DNA from: Metallyticus violacea | Taxonomy: Eukaryota; Arthropoda; Insecta; Mantodea; Metallyticidae | Length of the DNA: 64,000 bases | Assembly (NCBI GenBank): GCA_030762175.1 | Contig: CM060831.1 | Location: 30,680,001-30,744,000 of the forward strand | Direction: 5' to 3' | Position numbers and translations under genes: made by a program | The notes under the pieces: generated by a model | What the model was told of the DNA's origin: nothing | The model's input: only the letters and a program-made list of their open reading frames with translations | Database searches by the model: none | Shown here: positions 28,846 to 51,190 of the stretch, one piece after another | How positions within the stretch are numbered: position 1 is the stretch's first letter | Layout of the letters: each line of letters starts with the position of its first letter

Positions 28846-29637
28846 TCATAACCTTATCCTCATATTTTTTTTAAATAATTTTTCCCATATTCCCAGCTTC
28901 ATGGGCCGATCTACAAATTTCAATAATTTCAATCCCATTTCTATATTATGTCTATCTCTCCAAATGTTTTGTGCAACCACCGATTGCTCCGTCTGATTGT
29001 ACCTGATGGTTCTCCAGTGTTTCTTCGGCCTGATTCCAATTTCTTTTTGTTTTTCCAATATATACTTTGTTACATTCTGAGTTGATTTGATATATTCCTG
29101 ATTTCTTCTCCTCAGGTATTCCATCATTATCACCAGAATTGAGCAGATTTTTAAGCTAAACTTGTTCACTGGGGACAAAATAATCCCAAACTCTCTAAGT
29201 AATTTTTGGAATTTTTTGGTGGCCCAACGATGATAAGTTAATTTCATGTGGATGGTAGATTCTTTTATTGCTGTCAATGTTGTAACCTGCTTTAATCTCT
29301 TCTTTTGTTTGAATTTTTTGATTTTCTTGTCTACAATTTCTTGGTCATACCCATTTAATTTTGCTGTTTGTATAATATGATGGTATTCTTTATTGTATTC
29401 AAACTCATTCATAGGTATGTTGATGAGTCTATGTGCTAAGCTATTCAGAACTGCATGTTTGTGTGCTGTGGAATTGAATCCATTTGCCTTTATGGTAATT
29501 CTCAGTCTGCCTGTCCTTTCTGTATATTCCAAATTATTGCCTGTTCTTATAATCTTTAAGTCAAGAAAAGAAATCATGCTGTCTTGTTCTGTTTCAGAAG
29601 TGAACATCATAAGATGTTCTTCTCTGTTTGCCCTCAA
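28846..29637 (-). pseudogene. PLE reverse transcriptase / GIY-YIG remnant
   Basis: A 263-residue open frame. Residues about 20-110 match the PLE reverse transcriptase C-terminus: ISFLDLKIIRTGNNLEYTER, then NGFNSTAHKHAVLNSLAHR. The last about 80 residues match the endonuclease C-terminus: IGIRPKKHWRTIRYNQTEQS, VVAQNIWRDRHNIEMGLKLL, KLGIWEKLF. Between them the GIY-YIG strands are garbled (QEYIKSTQN where GIY(Q/E)I is expected), pointing to compensating frameshifts. Start and catalytic palm are missing. Confidence 0.8.
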
Positions 29638-30044
29638 TTTTGTGACAGTTACTGTCCAAACACTCTATGAAAAAATAGGCCAAAATAAATGTAACAAAGT
29701 CCAGAATTGCACCAATACATTATGACATAATAAATTATGAATTTGAATGAAGTACCATCAAACTAGGGAATGGATTTGTACTTGAATGTAGTAATATGCC
29801 ATCGAATCTAATGCATACCAAAATTTTGAATACTCATTTGGACAAAATGATGTGCATTAGATTAACATAAATATGATATATCCTAAACCAAATTACCTTC
29901 TTGGTAATCTGAAAACTTTTTAAGTTGATGGATCTTGTGGGAGAAAGAAGTTATTCAGCAGATTAATAAAAACTCTTTAAATTATTTTAATTGTACTTAG
30001 GAAGCTATAGACAATGGATAGTAATATATACCATTAAAATTAAT

Positions 30045-30215
30045 TAAATATGTTTCACACTAACTCCACTTATACAACATTTGGAAATGTTTTGTGAGCA
30101 ATCGCTTCCATCATTACCTGTTGAAAGACTGAACTGATAATGGGAGCGATTGTCCCTGAAACATGTCCTAATATCATATAGGTAAGTGGAGTTAGTGTGA
30201 GAATATATGATAAAT
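30045..30215. mobile_element. PLE family A hairpin with decayed ribozymes
   Basis: Outer arms TTTCACACTAACTCCACTTA and TAAGTGGAGTTAGTGTGA face each other. The plus arm has CTGATAA, then GGGAGCGATTGTCCC and TGAAACATGTCC: core G mutated, stem III ACATGT kept. The minus arm is more decayed. The left flank GACAATGGATAGTAATATAT matches other family A copies. Confidence 0.7.
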
Positions 30216-30309
30216 TCCAATAGGATAAACTCTTGGAAGTTAGTGACAGTGAAATAAAACAATTATAACAATAAAGGGCATTGATATTAAGTAACAGAAT
30301 ACTTCAGTA

Positions 30310-31150
30310 ATCTATTCATTTACAGAACATGTATCAGGAGCTATCATTCCCACCATTAGTTGGCAACAGACAAATATTGGTGAATTATGCTGAGACAGCT
30401 AGCTGGTGGATCCAGTATGATATGGTACAAGTTTTAGAGGTGGGATATCAAAATTCATAACTGAATTTTTTTTTTTTTTTGGTAAAGATTTCTCTCATAT
30501 TGCTAACTTCATGGAATTATCAGTAGCCTTCAATGACTGGATTTTCCTTGTGGGGTTCTGGTTTTTGTCCAAAAATTTGCTGCAATTACTGATTTCTTCT
30601 CCTTTTTATACATAACATTTCTGAAGGTTTTTATTTTTATCCTGGTTTCTAAAATTCTTCTTGTTCTGCCTATATATTTGATCACAATCAGAACAATTGA
30701 TCAGATAAATACCATACTTCATACCAGATAGAATTACATCCTTGGTTTGCACCATTCATGTATCTATTAATGGGGTCAACCCAAAATTATATTTTCTAAA
30801 AATACTCATAAAATTTATTATTTATCCAAATATGGTAGGTAAACTTTAAAAGTATTTTGTCCTCTTTCTTCATTGGGGGAGTGGTGATTTCTTTTATATT
30901 TTTAATCTTTTATAATGGCTGACTTTCTTATCCGCTAGAGCATGGTTGAAGCCATTGCTAAAAGCAGTACTGATAATATATTGGTATTATGACGTGATTT
31001 CTTATTGTTAAGTGGGATATTAACTTAAATTTATACAGTAAAAATTAGATATGCCTTTTATTAGTTAAATTTTTTATTGTCTTCAATTCTAGAGATTTAT
31101 TCTTATCTTTCTTCACCTCACCTCTCATGTATCTTTGATATCTAACACAC
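30310..31150 (-). mobile_element. PLE family C: reverse transcriptase thumb and GIY-YIG endonuclease, frameshifted
   Basis: Minus-strand reading: about 31000-30890 resembles the reverse transcriptase end (ISTAFSNGFNHALADKK). About 30720-30650 gives YGIYLINCSDCDQIY followed after a frameshift by IGRTRR, the GIY, CxxC and YIG parts. About 30610-30500 gives SVIAANFW and MKLAIWEK. A decayed hammerhead terminal segment is at 30360-30320 (GCTCCTGATACATGTTC). It is clearly a pseudogene. Confidence 0.75.
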
Positions 31151-31960
31151 TATGTTTTAAAATCCACATTGTATAATAAGTAGCCTAAATTTCAGCTGAT
31201 ATTTTGACTGAATTAGAGGGAAATAATTAATATTATGATTCAATTCAACTGCTTCGTTTTCTTTCACTGAATGCTTTATTGCAATGGATAATGCAGATTT
31301 TGCTGTTATGAGCACAACACTGAATATTTCAAAAACATAAACAATCAAAGATTAAACAATCAGTACCAAGAATTTAAAAGTAACAAATAAAATAAATTAT
31401 TTTCTAGGTGTTAATTATTGTACAAGTTCATTTTTATGATTTCATTAGAGGAAAACTATAAATTTTAGCTTATTTATAATATAAATTGAATGATGTTTTA
31501 TGAATGCTAAAATGAGGACTGTTGCTTAGGCATTTCTTCCTCATGGAGATTGAACTTCAGCAGCATGCTATAGCATTTCTTATAGATAAAACAATATTGG
31601 AGAAAGTTTTCTCTGTTTATTTAACTTTTATAATCTTTATCTTACAATGTGGTCCAGCAACAGAGAAAATGAAATATAATCAATTTTATTATTACCAATA
31701 TAATTAGATGCCTAAAATAAATTACTGGCAAATCTTGGGACACTTAATTATACAGTTTGGTGGACACAAGACAAAGTAGCTTAACACTACTGCTCCAAAA
31801 TGAATTTAGTAATTCATTTAACATGATAATAATTGCCCTTGAATGCGTGATTTTAAATGTCACAAAAGAAAGAATATCTGTAAAATTTGGAGTTTGAAAG
31901 CCTCCTTTGTTTAAGAAGCATCTTGTCTTGGATGCCATGTCTGTCTGAAGGCCTGAGAGT

Positions 31961-41493
<9,533 letters not shown>

Positions 41494-41809
41494 CTGAAAC
41501 AAGATAGTACAATAATTAGGCACATGGTAGATATATACACTAATAAAATTAAGATCTATATTATCGGCAGAGCAAGCCAGTCACGGGTTTGATCTGATTA
41601 TCCCCAGGACAGATAATGGAAACTGGTTAAAGTGTTCGTGATAATGTCACGAATGCAAAAAATCACGAACTAACAATTTTTGTATGTAACAATAAAATAA
41701 TGAGAATAAGCTGTATAATTATTCCTTTTCACTGGTCCTTTCACTGTATATCAATATATAATGGAAATTAAAATTTGATATTTCAGGACTAGTGCTGTCA
41801 TCTCGACAA

Positions 41810-42492
41810 TAGTTGTAGTAGAGTTTTGGTACCGTTAGGTGGCAACACTAGCACCACTAGCACATCTAATGAATGAGCGTTCAAAGTTTCATGCAGCTGG
41901 GTAGAAATGTTGAGATTCTATAGTACTTTTCATGATACTCTGTGGCGATTTTATGATGGATCCAAGATTAGAACAGAGAGCGTGCATCAAATTCTGTGCA
42001 AATCTCGGGGAAAATGCTATGATTCAATAAGTATTTAGGGGACAAAGCATGAGCCGTACACATGTTTTTGAGTGGCATGCTCGGTTCAGGGCCGGCCGTA
42101 CAGTTATTGAAGACGATGCTCACACCGGTAGGTCCGTCAGCTGTATAACGCCTGACATTGTTGCCAAAGTTCAACACCTGTTCGTGAGGATCGACGTCGA
42201 ACCGTTGAAGACCTTGCTCATGAAGTGGGAATTGATTATATGACATACCAACGAATCTTAACTGATGAATTGCGCATGCATGCATCATGTCGCCGCAAAA
42301 TTTGTGCCAAGGATCCTGACTGCTGATCAGAAGGCGCAGCATGTTGAAGTTTGCATGGAGCTTCATCAGGCCGTATTCAATGAGCCAACCTTCTTGTCCA
42401 GGGGTCGTCACCGGCGGCGAGAGCTGGATGTACGCTTATGACCCTGAGACAAAACAACAATCCTCCCAGTGGAAGAGCCCGAACTGACCAAG

Positions 42493-42526
<34 letters not shown>

Positions 42527-43030
42527 CGAGACATGTGAACAGCAAAGTCAAGAGCATGTTCTTCGTTTTCTTTGATACCAAGGGGATTGTGCACAAAGAA
42601 TTCATCCCACCAAATCAAACAGTGAATTCCACGTACTACTGTGACGTTTTGCGACGGCTCCGTGAAAATGTGCGGAGACGACGGCCGGAGCTTTGGCGAC
42701 AAGGGAATTGGCTGTTGCATCACGATAATGTGCCCTGTCACAATTCCTTGACGGTCGTCTCCCACTCAACGTAATTGGCACTCTGCGACATCGCTCTATT
42801 CCCCAAACTGAAAATTAAGTTGAAAGGACATCGGTTCGACACAATTGAGAGGATTCGGGAAGAAACACGGCATGTGCTAAACACCCTCAAAGAACATGAC
42901 TTCCAAGATGCACTTGGAAAATGGCAGAACGCTGGGACCGGTGTATACGTGTGCAAGGGAACTATGAGGATGACGGCGGTAATTAATCTCAAAGTAAGTT
43001 TTTGACCAGATGGCAGCACCAATCCCGAAT
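41810..43030 (+). mobile_element. Mariner transposase pseudogene with A31 tract
   Basis: Plus strand, in order: MSRTHVFEWHARFRAGR and EDDAHTGRSV (N-terminal HTH, 42049-42140); WMYAYDPETKQQSSQW (about 42426-42470; first catalytic Asp and the QSSQW word); A31 at 42495-42525 where PKKAR is expected; KVKSMFFVFFDTKGIVHKEF; LLHHDNVPCHNSL (second Asp); then ALFPKLKIKLKGHRFDTIE. This is the DD34D mariner type. Stops and frameshifts kill it. It lies upstream of the TM6 exon, antisense to the receptor. Confidence 0.88.
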
Positions 43031-43499
43031 ATTCTGGATACCACTAAAATTGCGGAACTCTATAGCAGCGCATTAAGCCTAGACACTGGAGCAGCATGCT
43101 CAATGCGGTACTCGAATCAGCGATCCTGGGCTCATTGGCAATCGCCGTAGTGAGTATGGCTACCTTGACCGGCAAATTCAAACTTTTTAATACATTTATT
43201 AAAATTACTAAACACATGTTGAGAAACATTTTAGTTAAGCGTGTTGCTTACAAGCACGGCTCAACCACTGTCTTGCAAGCAGAAGCAGTCTCGAGTAGAA
43301 TTCAAGAACAGTAAAGCTGAGATTTGCTCTACAACTGTTGAAACAGCGTTTACAGAGTATAAAATTACTTTATTTCCTAATATTAATAAAATGTTGCTCA
43401 GATTCATGAAGTTAACCTACTTTGTTTAACAAATTATTTTTATCCTAATATATTTGTTAACATTCCTCTCGGAAATATAATTGACCAGAGCCATGTGGG

Positions 43500-44250
43500 A
43501 ACTATCTACCCAGAGGATTATGTCTGGACTCACAGTCATGAAGATGAAGACAGTACGAAGGCAACTTCAGAGATAATTCCAGATTTCGACATCACAGGAT
43601 CCTGATTTCGCACCTGAGTCACTGGATGAGCCACACAGGCTTACCGAAGGTTAACTAAGTGATTTAATTCGAGACTTGTACCTTGCAAAAGACTAAGCCA
43701 AGCTTCTAGGTTCTAGGTTAAGACAGTGAAATCTTCATCGCTTCATTTTTAAGTGGCCGGCAGCAATCCAGAGTTGTCATTTATTACATCATCGATCGAT
43801 AATGTACTGGGATTCTTTGCTGCTGTGCTGTACGGGCATGCATACCTCGGATTCCGCTTGGCGTGCACAAACTTGTTCCAAAACGTTAGGTTAAAGCGTC
43901 AGTATATAGGAATTGGCAGAATGACATTCCTCCATATTTTAAAAACTATAATAACCTAGATACCTGCTGTGATGACAGCACAAGTCGCAGGAATGGGGGT
44001 TGTTCATATCATCAAAGCTGTTAAAAGCCGTTTTGCTCACAATGACAATTCTTTTCCTTCAATTCCTGTAGGCCATGCTGTCCATACGAAGGAAATATAT
44101 GCCAATAAGAAATTACTCCTAGAAGCAATTAAGTGCAAAATCATCAATGGTAGATATTGTAGGCCTGACGGTGATTTCAATATTGCTGGGCATGCAATTG
44201 GAATGCACCAAGTATTGCTGTTTCTTGTGCGAGTGGGACGGGCAGTCTAG
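43500..44250 (+). mobile_element. Fragment of an orphan arthropod transposon protein
   Basis: Frameshifted plus-strand reading: SDLIRDLYLAKDQAKLLGSR (about 43660-43715), then KAVKSRFAHNDNSFPSIPVG and HAVHTKEIYANKKLLLEAIK (44010-44130), then SILLGMQLECTKYCCFLCEW (44175-44235). From memory, the L.DLVRDL.L.K..AELLGSRL...NGN..PS.P..(H)(S)V..KE.Y.N...LL..I and (L)LG.Q.GYTK..CFLC.WDSR blocks are common to a widespread unnamed family in arthropod genomes. Confidence 0.5.
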
Positions 44251-44305
<55 letters not shown>

Positions 44306-44314
44306 CCATCATCA

Positions 44315-44374
<60 letters not shown>

Positions 44375-44391
44375 CATCATCATCATCATCG
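44251..44391. repeat. Compound (ATC)n(ATT)n microsatellite
   Basis: About 60 bp of ATC units, a CACC break, then about 60 bp of ATT units and a final ATC run: 141 bp of pure trinucleotides. Reading frames through it (Ser, Tyr, His runs) are artefacts. Confidence 0.95.
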
Positions 44392-45527
44392 TGTATGATT
44401 ACTAAGCTGCAATGAAGGTATTGAAAAACATGTATTGTCTACCAATCGTTTGGATTCTTTTCAGAGACGATTAGGAATATGATGATGTTAATAATTATAA
44501 TAACAATGTAAAAACTCGACTGTTGAGCTTCCAAAACATTCTGACAAAACCTTTCAGAAGATTTCCGATTAATAACTTTTTTTATTTCAATTTTAAATTC
44601 TTTCTATTAGAAGCAGTGTTGAAACTCATACGTTTCGAGGTCATTACCAGGCAAACATTCCTGGCTCGAAAGATCGACATATCTTCCAACGGAAAAATTT
44701 GACATTAACATATGTTACATTGAAAGTCTGCATTATAAGTTTATTAATATTATTTTTCCTTTTTGAAGCATTTCTCAGGGTAAGTAAAATATAAATTGTA
44801 ATAGCTACTGTAATGGTAAATTGCCCTTATGAGGCCATTTTTCGACGATATGTTTTTATAATATCCATTCTCACAATACTATTTATTATTTTTTAACAAT
44901 TTACAATTTAGTTATATTAATTCGTTTTTTAACTTGTTCTTACACTTGTCATAGAATATATATAACAACATTTAAGAACAGTATGTAATATTAATGTGAA
45001 CATATTTACATTATTGCTTTCGAAAAAAGTTACTTGTACGTTGTGCTCATATTAGTTAAAATATGTACTGCTAATAGCACCTAAAGTGAACCAATTAGCA
45101 TTATTTTCTTTTTTTACAGTTTTTCAAAATATGCTTGTCACAAAAAAAAAAAAACTCTTATGCATGAGACAGTTTTTCTTCATAGGCGGCTCGTGGAGAC
45201 GGCGCAAATCCGATGCTACTCGTATCACGAATACTTGTTGCTGGTAGCGATCATTTCGGTTCTTGCAGTGTATTTGCCCGAGGGTCATACCTCGTACCCT
45301 GGGTATCTCAGGAACCCGATATTGCCGTTTCGTGTTCTCGTGTTCACGGGAGAAGGGAGGTGAAGGGAGACAATGCAAATTACAAGGCATTGCTGCATTT
45401 AAATCTCTGATGCGTTTATTTGAAGATAAGTTTATGGACAGCCACGTGATTCGCTCTCATTAACCGGCGAAGTTAGCCTGCTGCCCGAACACGCGAGTCT
45501 TAGAGAGGATTTTTTATTTATTTTTTA

Positions 45528-45577
45528 AAATAGTGTTTAACACCCGTTTTAACTACTAAGGCACCACAGGCGGTTTG
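45528..45577 (-). repeat. SINE-1 tail fragment
   Basis: AGTGTTTAACACCCGTTTTA followed by ACTACTAAGGCACCACAGGC matches the tail end of SINE-1. The rest is missing. Confidence 0.6.
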
Positions 45578-48500
45578 GAGAAGATCGGCAATTATTTAAT
45601 ATAATAGTCGTAATTTCTCCTGAAGGCATGCTAAAATACTCGTACTCTGAGAAACTGATTGGACTGCACTGAACGGATATTCTAGCACTGAAGAAATTGA
45701 ACTGAGAACTGAGACGCGTCGCTGTCGTTCTGCAAATTGCTATAAACCGACTTCAAACTGCGTCCTGCAAAAATGCCCTAACTGAATGTGTTCACGAGGG
45801 TGTTTCCCCTTATATACTATCTTTGAATTGTCTCCGGGTGGTTTTCTTAACTCATAGGAGTTTTCACGAGCTAACCCACGGAAGCTGGGATCTCGAAATT
45901 CTAGAATGTGAATAGGTGAGTCCTCGCTCACCTACATGTGCTAACGTTTAACTCTTCAAAACCTTCGTTTCCGATAGGTTAACTTTTAAACCTACTCATG
46001 TAGTGTGAGAGGTCACACGTTCACCGGCTACTGAGGAAGTTAGAAAGGATTTGGCAGCTAGAAAGAATAAAAAATGCGTTTGTTTCCGCCTTTCACCCCA
46101 GTTGTACACTTTGCATTGTTACCGTCAGCGGCCTTCGCTTGAGGCTGTATGAAGCGCCACCAGGCACACTTCCGATGTACATACATTTCCTTGTTAAATG
46201 TAATATTCCTAATGCAATAAACAAGATCTTAAACGTTATATAGTGAGGCATTTAAATTCGCTTACGGGCACGCGGGGATGTTTAGAGCTGTCACAACCAC
46301 CAGAGTTTAAAGAAAATGTTCCCAATAGTTCGCAGAACAATGTCATGTAATTACTGTTTGAATAATGTACTTATCTACTGAATCTCTTCTAAGTTAAGAA
46401 AGTTAAAGCTAGAAGTCAATAAGATAAGAGCATTAAAACAACATATGTAAAAATTTCGAAACATCTATCTACATATCGCCAATTCGAATAAAGAAAAAAA
46501 AAAATAAATAAATAAAATTCTCAAGCTGGTATATACAATGTTATTTTATATTGAAATTCCATATCAATACTTGTATATTATGCTACTAGCAAGAGCTGTT
46601 ACGTAATTATTTGTTTATGTACATTTTTTTAGTTTACTTTGCGCATTTATAGTTAAGGCCATGCTCATACTGATATATGTCACAGAATTGCCTTATAATT
46701 GTCAGTACAGGCAACCCAAAGCATGCATTTTCTTTGAAAATTGTTCTCTTTGTTTCACAGTAATTGCGTAAATAGAGTTATAAGAGCTGACACTAAATTC
46801 ATCAGTTCAGAATCTCAAACAGATAAAATAAAGTATATTTAATATAAGTACAGATAGAGGAGAAAATATGCAGTGATTGAACATTAGTTTTGTAGTTTAT
46901 TAAATAATGGAAATATTAATGAAAATTTAGGGAAATAAAATTACATGACGTCTAGTTTTGTCTATTCAGGGATTCAGGGATTCAGTATACCCAATGACAC
47001 TCCTTAAATGGAAATATGTACATACATTCATACAAGCGCACCTTCCATTTATACACCACATTCTGAACGTGACAACGAAACTTCTTAATTAAAGAAAATG
47101 TCTTGTGTTCAGCCGGAAACCGAGCCCGGGGCTCTAAACACAGCAGGCAAATATTCTACTGGCTGCACACGAGGCCATTTACATTTATTTTATGGCCATT
47201 ATACAGTTTTCCCACCTTGTTTGTAGCTTAGACATTTTCTACTTATTGGTGTTTTAATGTTTTTTCTATTTAAAAAGTTTGAAGGGAAAATAAAACTTCC
47301 GATAAAATTTGCCGTCAAAATAATGTAACCGACGAGTGGTTGCAAGGCGATAAAAATTTACCGAGCGGTGGAAACGAAAAGCTCCGTAAGTCACACCATT
47401 TTCTTATCGTTTAATGCAGGCAAGCGGTTGACTGACCGCCCAATGTGCAAGGCACACGTGTAATGTCTCTGAGCATGCGTCAGTTGTAGCAAAGGAAAAG
47501 CCTCAAAGCAGTAGCATCAGTTTCGTTATGATCATCACTATTTTACTGCAAACAATGGTAGACTTTCACTCATCTCTCCTCTTCAGTTGTCTTGTAGCAA
47601 ACTTTCAGCTCAGAAATAAGCACTCTCAAAATAAAATGGTCTGGTATCCATGACAACAAAATAACCATTTTAAAGAAAATGGCGGTTATAATTACACGAA
47701 AGATAAAGTCAGCGTCTTTAATATGTGTACAAATGTATGTACCGGATAAAAATTATAAATTTAATTATCTGTGATATTTTGGGAAAAAAACATTTGTACT
47801 TAGGAGCTGTATAGAATGATATGAAGTATAAGAGTTTTGTCATGGAATAATGCACATTTAACTTTAGTGAGGGAAAAGTGAATAACAGAACTGTTTTCTT
47901 GTTTTCTCTTTCTTACTTAGGTAACATTACCTGTTGCATTCCTTAACGTTTTACCCGCATTCTTAATGGCTCCTTTTACTTTAGAAAGAAGATTTTCAAA
48001 CACAAAATAAAGTATGACCACCGAAGAACCAAACTTAAAGTAAAAAAAATATTTGTAGAAGCCTCACCTCTAAAATCAGCTGTGAAAAAATAATGGGTGC
48101 ATTGGTAGCGTTGTGCCTGCCGTTTTGTAAAGTTCGAATATCCATGCTCAAAACACAATACAATACTAAAATAATGCGAATATTAACATTATATTAATTA
48201 GTATTATTAAATTTGTAATAGTATAAGAAAAAATCATTTACGCCCGCATATAACGCCCTACTTCAATACACCAGTATAATCCGCAGTTAAATTTACGGTG
48301 TCATACACAAAAACAGTTACTTTTCTTGCAACAGTTTATTAAAAACTTTCAGCTCTTTTCCGAACAGTTAACAGTCTACCGTTAAAATGTGAACAGTTAA
48401 CAGTTTACCTTTAGCATGCTTTGGTTTTTCATACAAATTATCATTTTTCATATTAATACCAGCATAGTTTGCCATTTTACCAAACTTAAGATAGATGTCG

Positions 48501-49352
48501 TCGTAAATAGAACTGTTAATTACAACATTGTAGCGCTTGTTCAAATATAAAATGCTGTTTTGCTAAATTCACGTGTTTTCATGAGTTTTCACAACCCCTA
48601 TAAACTAAGCTATAAAAAATATAAACTAAAAGTAACTATAACTCATATATTCCCGGCACTAGATTCTGGAGTATGCTTCGGTCTCCAGCAAAAAGCAGAC
48701 AACAATGTCATTTGTTTGCATCAAGTTTGGTTTTAAGGTTGGACACACCTTAAAATGACATGCTTCTTGAATTACCGAAAAAAAAATTTAAACACCAAAC
48801 GTTAGCAAGACAGACATAAATTAGCTAGGAAGTTCCAACTTTTGTGTATCAACCATTTTCGGCCGGATGATCTAATAAAGTAGCACGCACAAACAGCTTA
48901 TGTAACCGTTCAGTCCCAATTACTTCCGCAATAAATGTATCGGGGCAATAGGAAAGCTCTTACGAACTACGGAGCATGTCACGTAAAATCATTTGGAACG
49001 GCTGCAAACGTGCAATTGACATTATTTGCACGTCTACCAATTTACTTGTTCCTTATTGGTTTACGTGGGACATTTCTTTGAGAGGTGAATTTTATTTCTT
49101 CCCAGTTTCTTTTTACCCTGTTTCGAAAGCGAAAAAGGACTTCGTTTGAGAGCAAGAGATAAAAGAAAGTATATCCTTTAGTAAAGAAAATGCAATATTC
49201 AGGTTTCTTTCAACTTAAATATGTCCGATGTTTATATGTGGATCACGCGCAAGACGGAAGTTTCTCAAACATGTGAAAGTTAGCAGATTTTTATAAAGTT
49301 TTGCACTAAGTACCCTTCTTTCTCTGATGCCCAAAACAATCGAGGATTCGTG

Positions 49353-49382
49353 TTTCTTCTTCTTCTTCTTCTTCTTCTTCTT
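49353..49382. repeat. (TTC)n microsatellite
   Basis: About ten uninterrupted TTC units. Confidence 0.9.
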
Positions 49383-49440
49383 AAATTCCAACTATAGTTT
49401 GTGATAAACGGAGTTCGTACAGAAAACCATTTTTATTTTA

Positions 49441-49744
49441 TATTACATTTAATGAATGAATGGTGTTTAACGCCCGTTTTTGCTACGGATGCACCACAGG
49501 CGATGGACACTGGTGATGCATGAAATGAAATGATATATTGGGAAAGGATTTATTTTTAAGGAAGGAAATGTTCCAGGCCTAAGTTTAGGGTACCTCCCCG
49601 GCATTTACCATTTATGAGGACTGAGGAAAACCTGGAAAAAACCTCAGTCAGGGAGGACGGTCCTGGCGGATTCGAACCCCAGACTTCCCGCTCACGAGTC
49701 CGAGATTTAACGACCTCGGCCACCCGTGGCGGTATTACATTTAA
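49441..49744 (-). repeat. SINE-1 full copy, 12-bp target-site duplication
   Basis: TATTACATTTAA at 49441-49452 and 49733-49744. A full-length 280-bp insert: head on the minus strand CGCCACGGGTGGCCGAGGTC, B box GGGGTTCGAATCC, body with GGGTACCTCC..., tail with (ATTC)n. It is one of the least decayed copies. Confidence 0.92.
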
Positions 49745-50123
49745 CAAACAAGAAATATTCAAGTATAATTATTTTTTCCACTAATTGAACAACAGTGGCA
49801 GAGTATATTACAACAGCAGTCTACAATCCCGAGTTTTTACAAAATTTAATATCTACAAAATTTAAAAAAAAAAAAAAGAGAGAGATATTTTTAAAATTAA
49901 TTCCAAGAAAAATATTTTATTTGCACAGCTAGTAAACTGATATCAATTTATTGAAAATAAGTTAATTCAAATAGACTGCATTACTATATTCAATGTTTTA
50001 CAGTACATACCATTCCTAAATGGATCCTGAAAATAACGAAATATCACAAAAATCAACATTATTATAATTTCAAAATATATGTAACATTAAATTGTTTAAT
50101 AATATTGCGGATCCCTTTATTAC

Positions 50124-50170
<47 letters not shown>

Positions 50171-51190
50171 GGAAATAACAAACATATAATTTTTATATTT
50201 CAATTACAGAAAGCTAAATAAGTTCAATATTTAAAATTTTAGTTCTAAAATAACTAAAATAAGGGTTGCTCATTAGCTTTCCTTGTTTTACAAAGGTCAA
50301 TTATTGCGATAAATAATGCAAATGGAAAAATATAAACGTCAAAAATTACCTAAGAGGGAACTGAAAAGCACGAAAAAGCTGCTCATTGAAGAGGTCTAAG
50401 ATTTAAATTAAAACAACAAGAGTTTGTTGCAAAAATAATGTCTCCATACTACATTACATATAAAAAATTATCATTTGAAACTGAAAAAAAGAGCAGAAAA
50501 AGAGCAAAAATACGCCCGCATTCATTTCAAAGGCTCTCGGTCCAGCTGTATTTCAATATAGGCTAGCTAATATTCAACAATTATTTGCAGGTCCGTGTAA
50601 AATTGAATGGTGTGACGTATAAACCGCCTCAGTCAGTTTTGCCAAGCATCTTCAGAGTTACAAACTACGCAGTTAATGGCATGATTATGAGCTCAATTGA
50701 ATGTGCTGTAATACTTCTAATTATATTTTCTCTGTAATTATGTAATGAAAGAGTATGGGTTTGCAAATTCTCCTTAGGAATACTTTTATTTTTGTATTCG
50801 TCTATTATAAGCAGCGAAATGATTGAAATCTTTATGTATCTAAGAGCGAGTTTTTAATAGACGTCAACGCCAAAGACAACACCAAGCAGCAACCATTAGT
50901 TGCAAGAACATTGCTTCTTTATTATGAGCTTTTAGACAGCAAAACGTGCTTCAAAGGCCACTTTTCAATTTTCAGAGGAACTTGCACTGCTTCTTTCAAA
51001 ATATTAAATTATTTTTAATAAATATCTTTTGCCTTGCTAATATTGTTACATAAATATTTATACACATACTGTTGTAAATATAACTTAGAATATATACAGT
51101 ATGTAAACGTTCTATATTAACTTGCATATCGAGTATAATGGTTCAGGCAGTTGCGCTTGATCAAATCTCTTGAGTTGTTTATGGCTTCCC
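49745..51190. other. Unassigned AT-rich sequence
   Basis: Contains a (ATT)n microsatellite (50124-50168). No exon or named element recognised. Confidence 0.35.
50124..50168. repeat. (ATT)n microsatellite
   Basis: Fifteen ATT units. Confidence 0.9.

Larger units (their letters stand above)
28640..29720 (-). mobile_element. PLE family B: reverse transcriptase end, endonuclease and terminal segment
   Basis: The largest PLE piece in the window. From right to left on the minus strand: thumb of the reverse transcriptase, a broken GIY-YIG domain, then a terminal segment with the family B hammerhead at 28745-28700 and the outer sequence AACAGTAAGTGGAGC. Stops and frameshifts are present. It lies between LRMDA and the receptor gene. 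Confidence 0.85.
44392..49440. other. Upstream flank or large intron of the receptor, unassigned
   Basis: Five kilobases without a recognised gene. A less AT-rich block at 45.15-45.48 kb and a CpG-rich block at 47.33-47.49 kb could be old transposons or regulatory DNA. A SINE-1 tail fragment is at 45528-45577 and a (TTC)n run at 49353-49382. No GPCR exon was recognised on the minus strand. Confidence 0.35.

Noticed and set aside
44147..44398. Ser/Tyr/His-rich protein
   Set aside because: It is a frame through a trinucleotide microsatellite.
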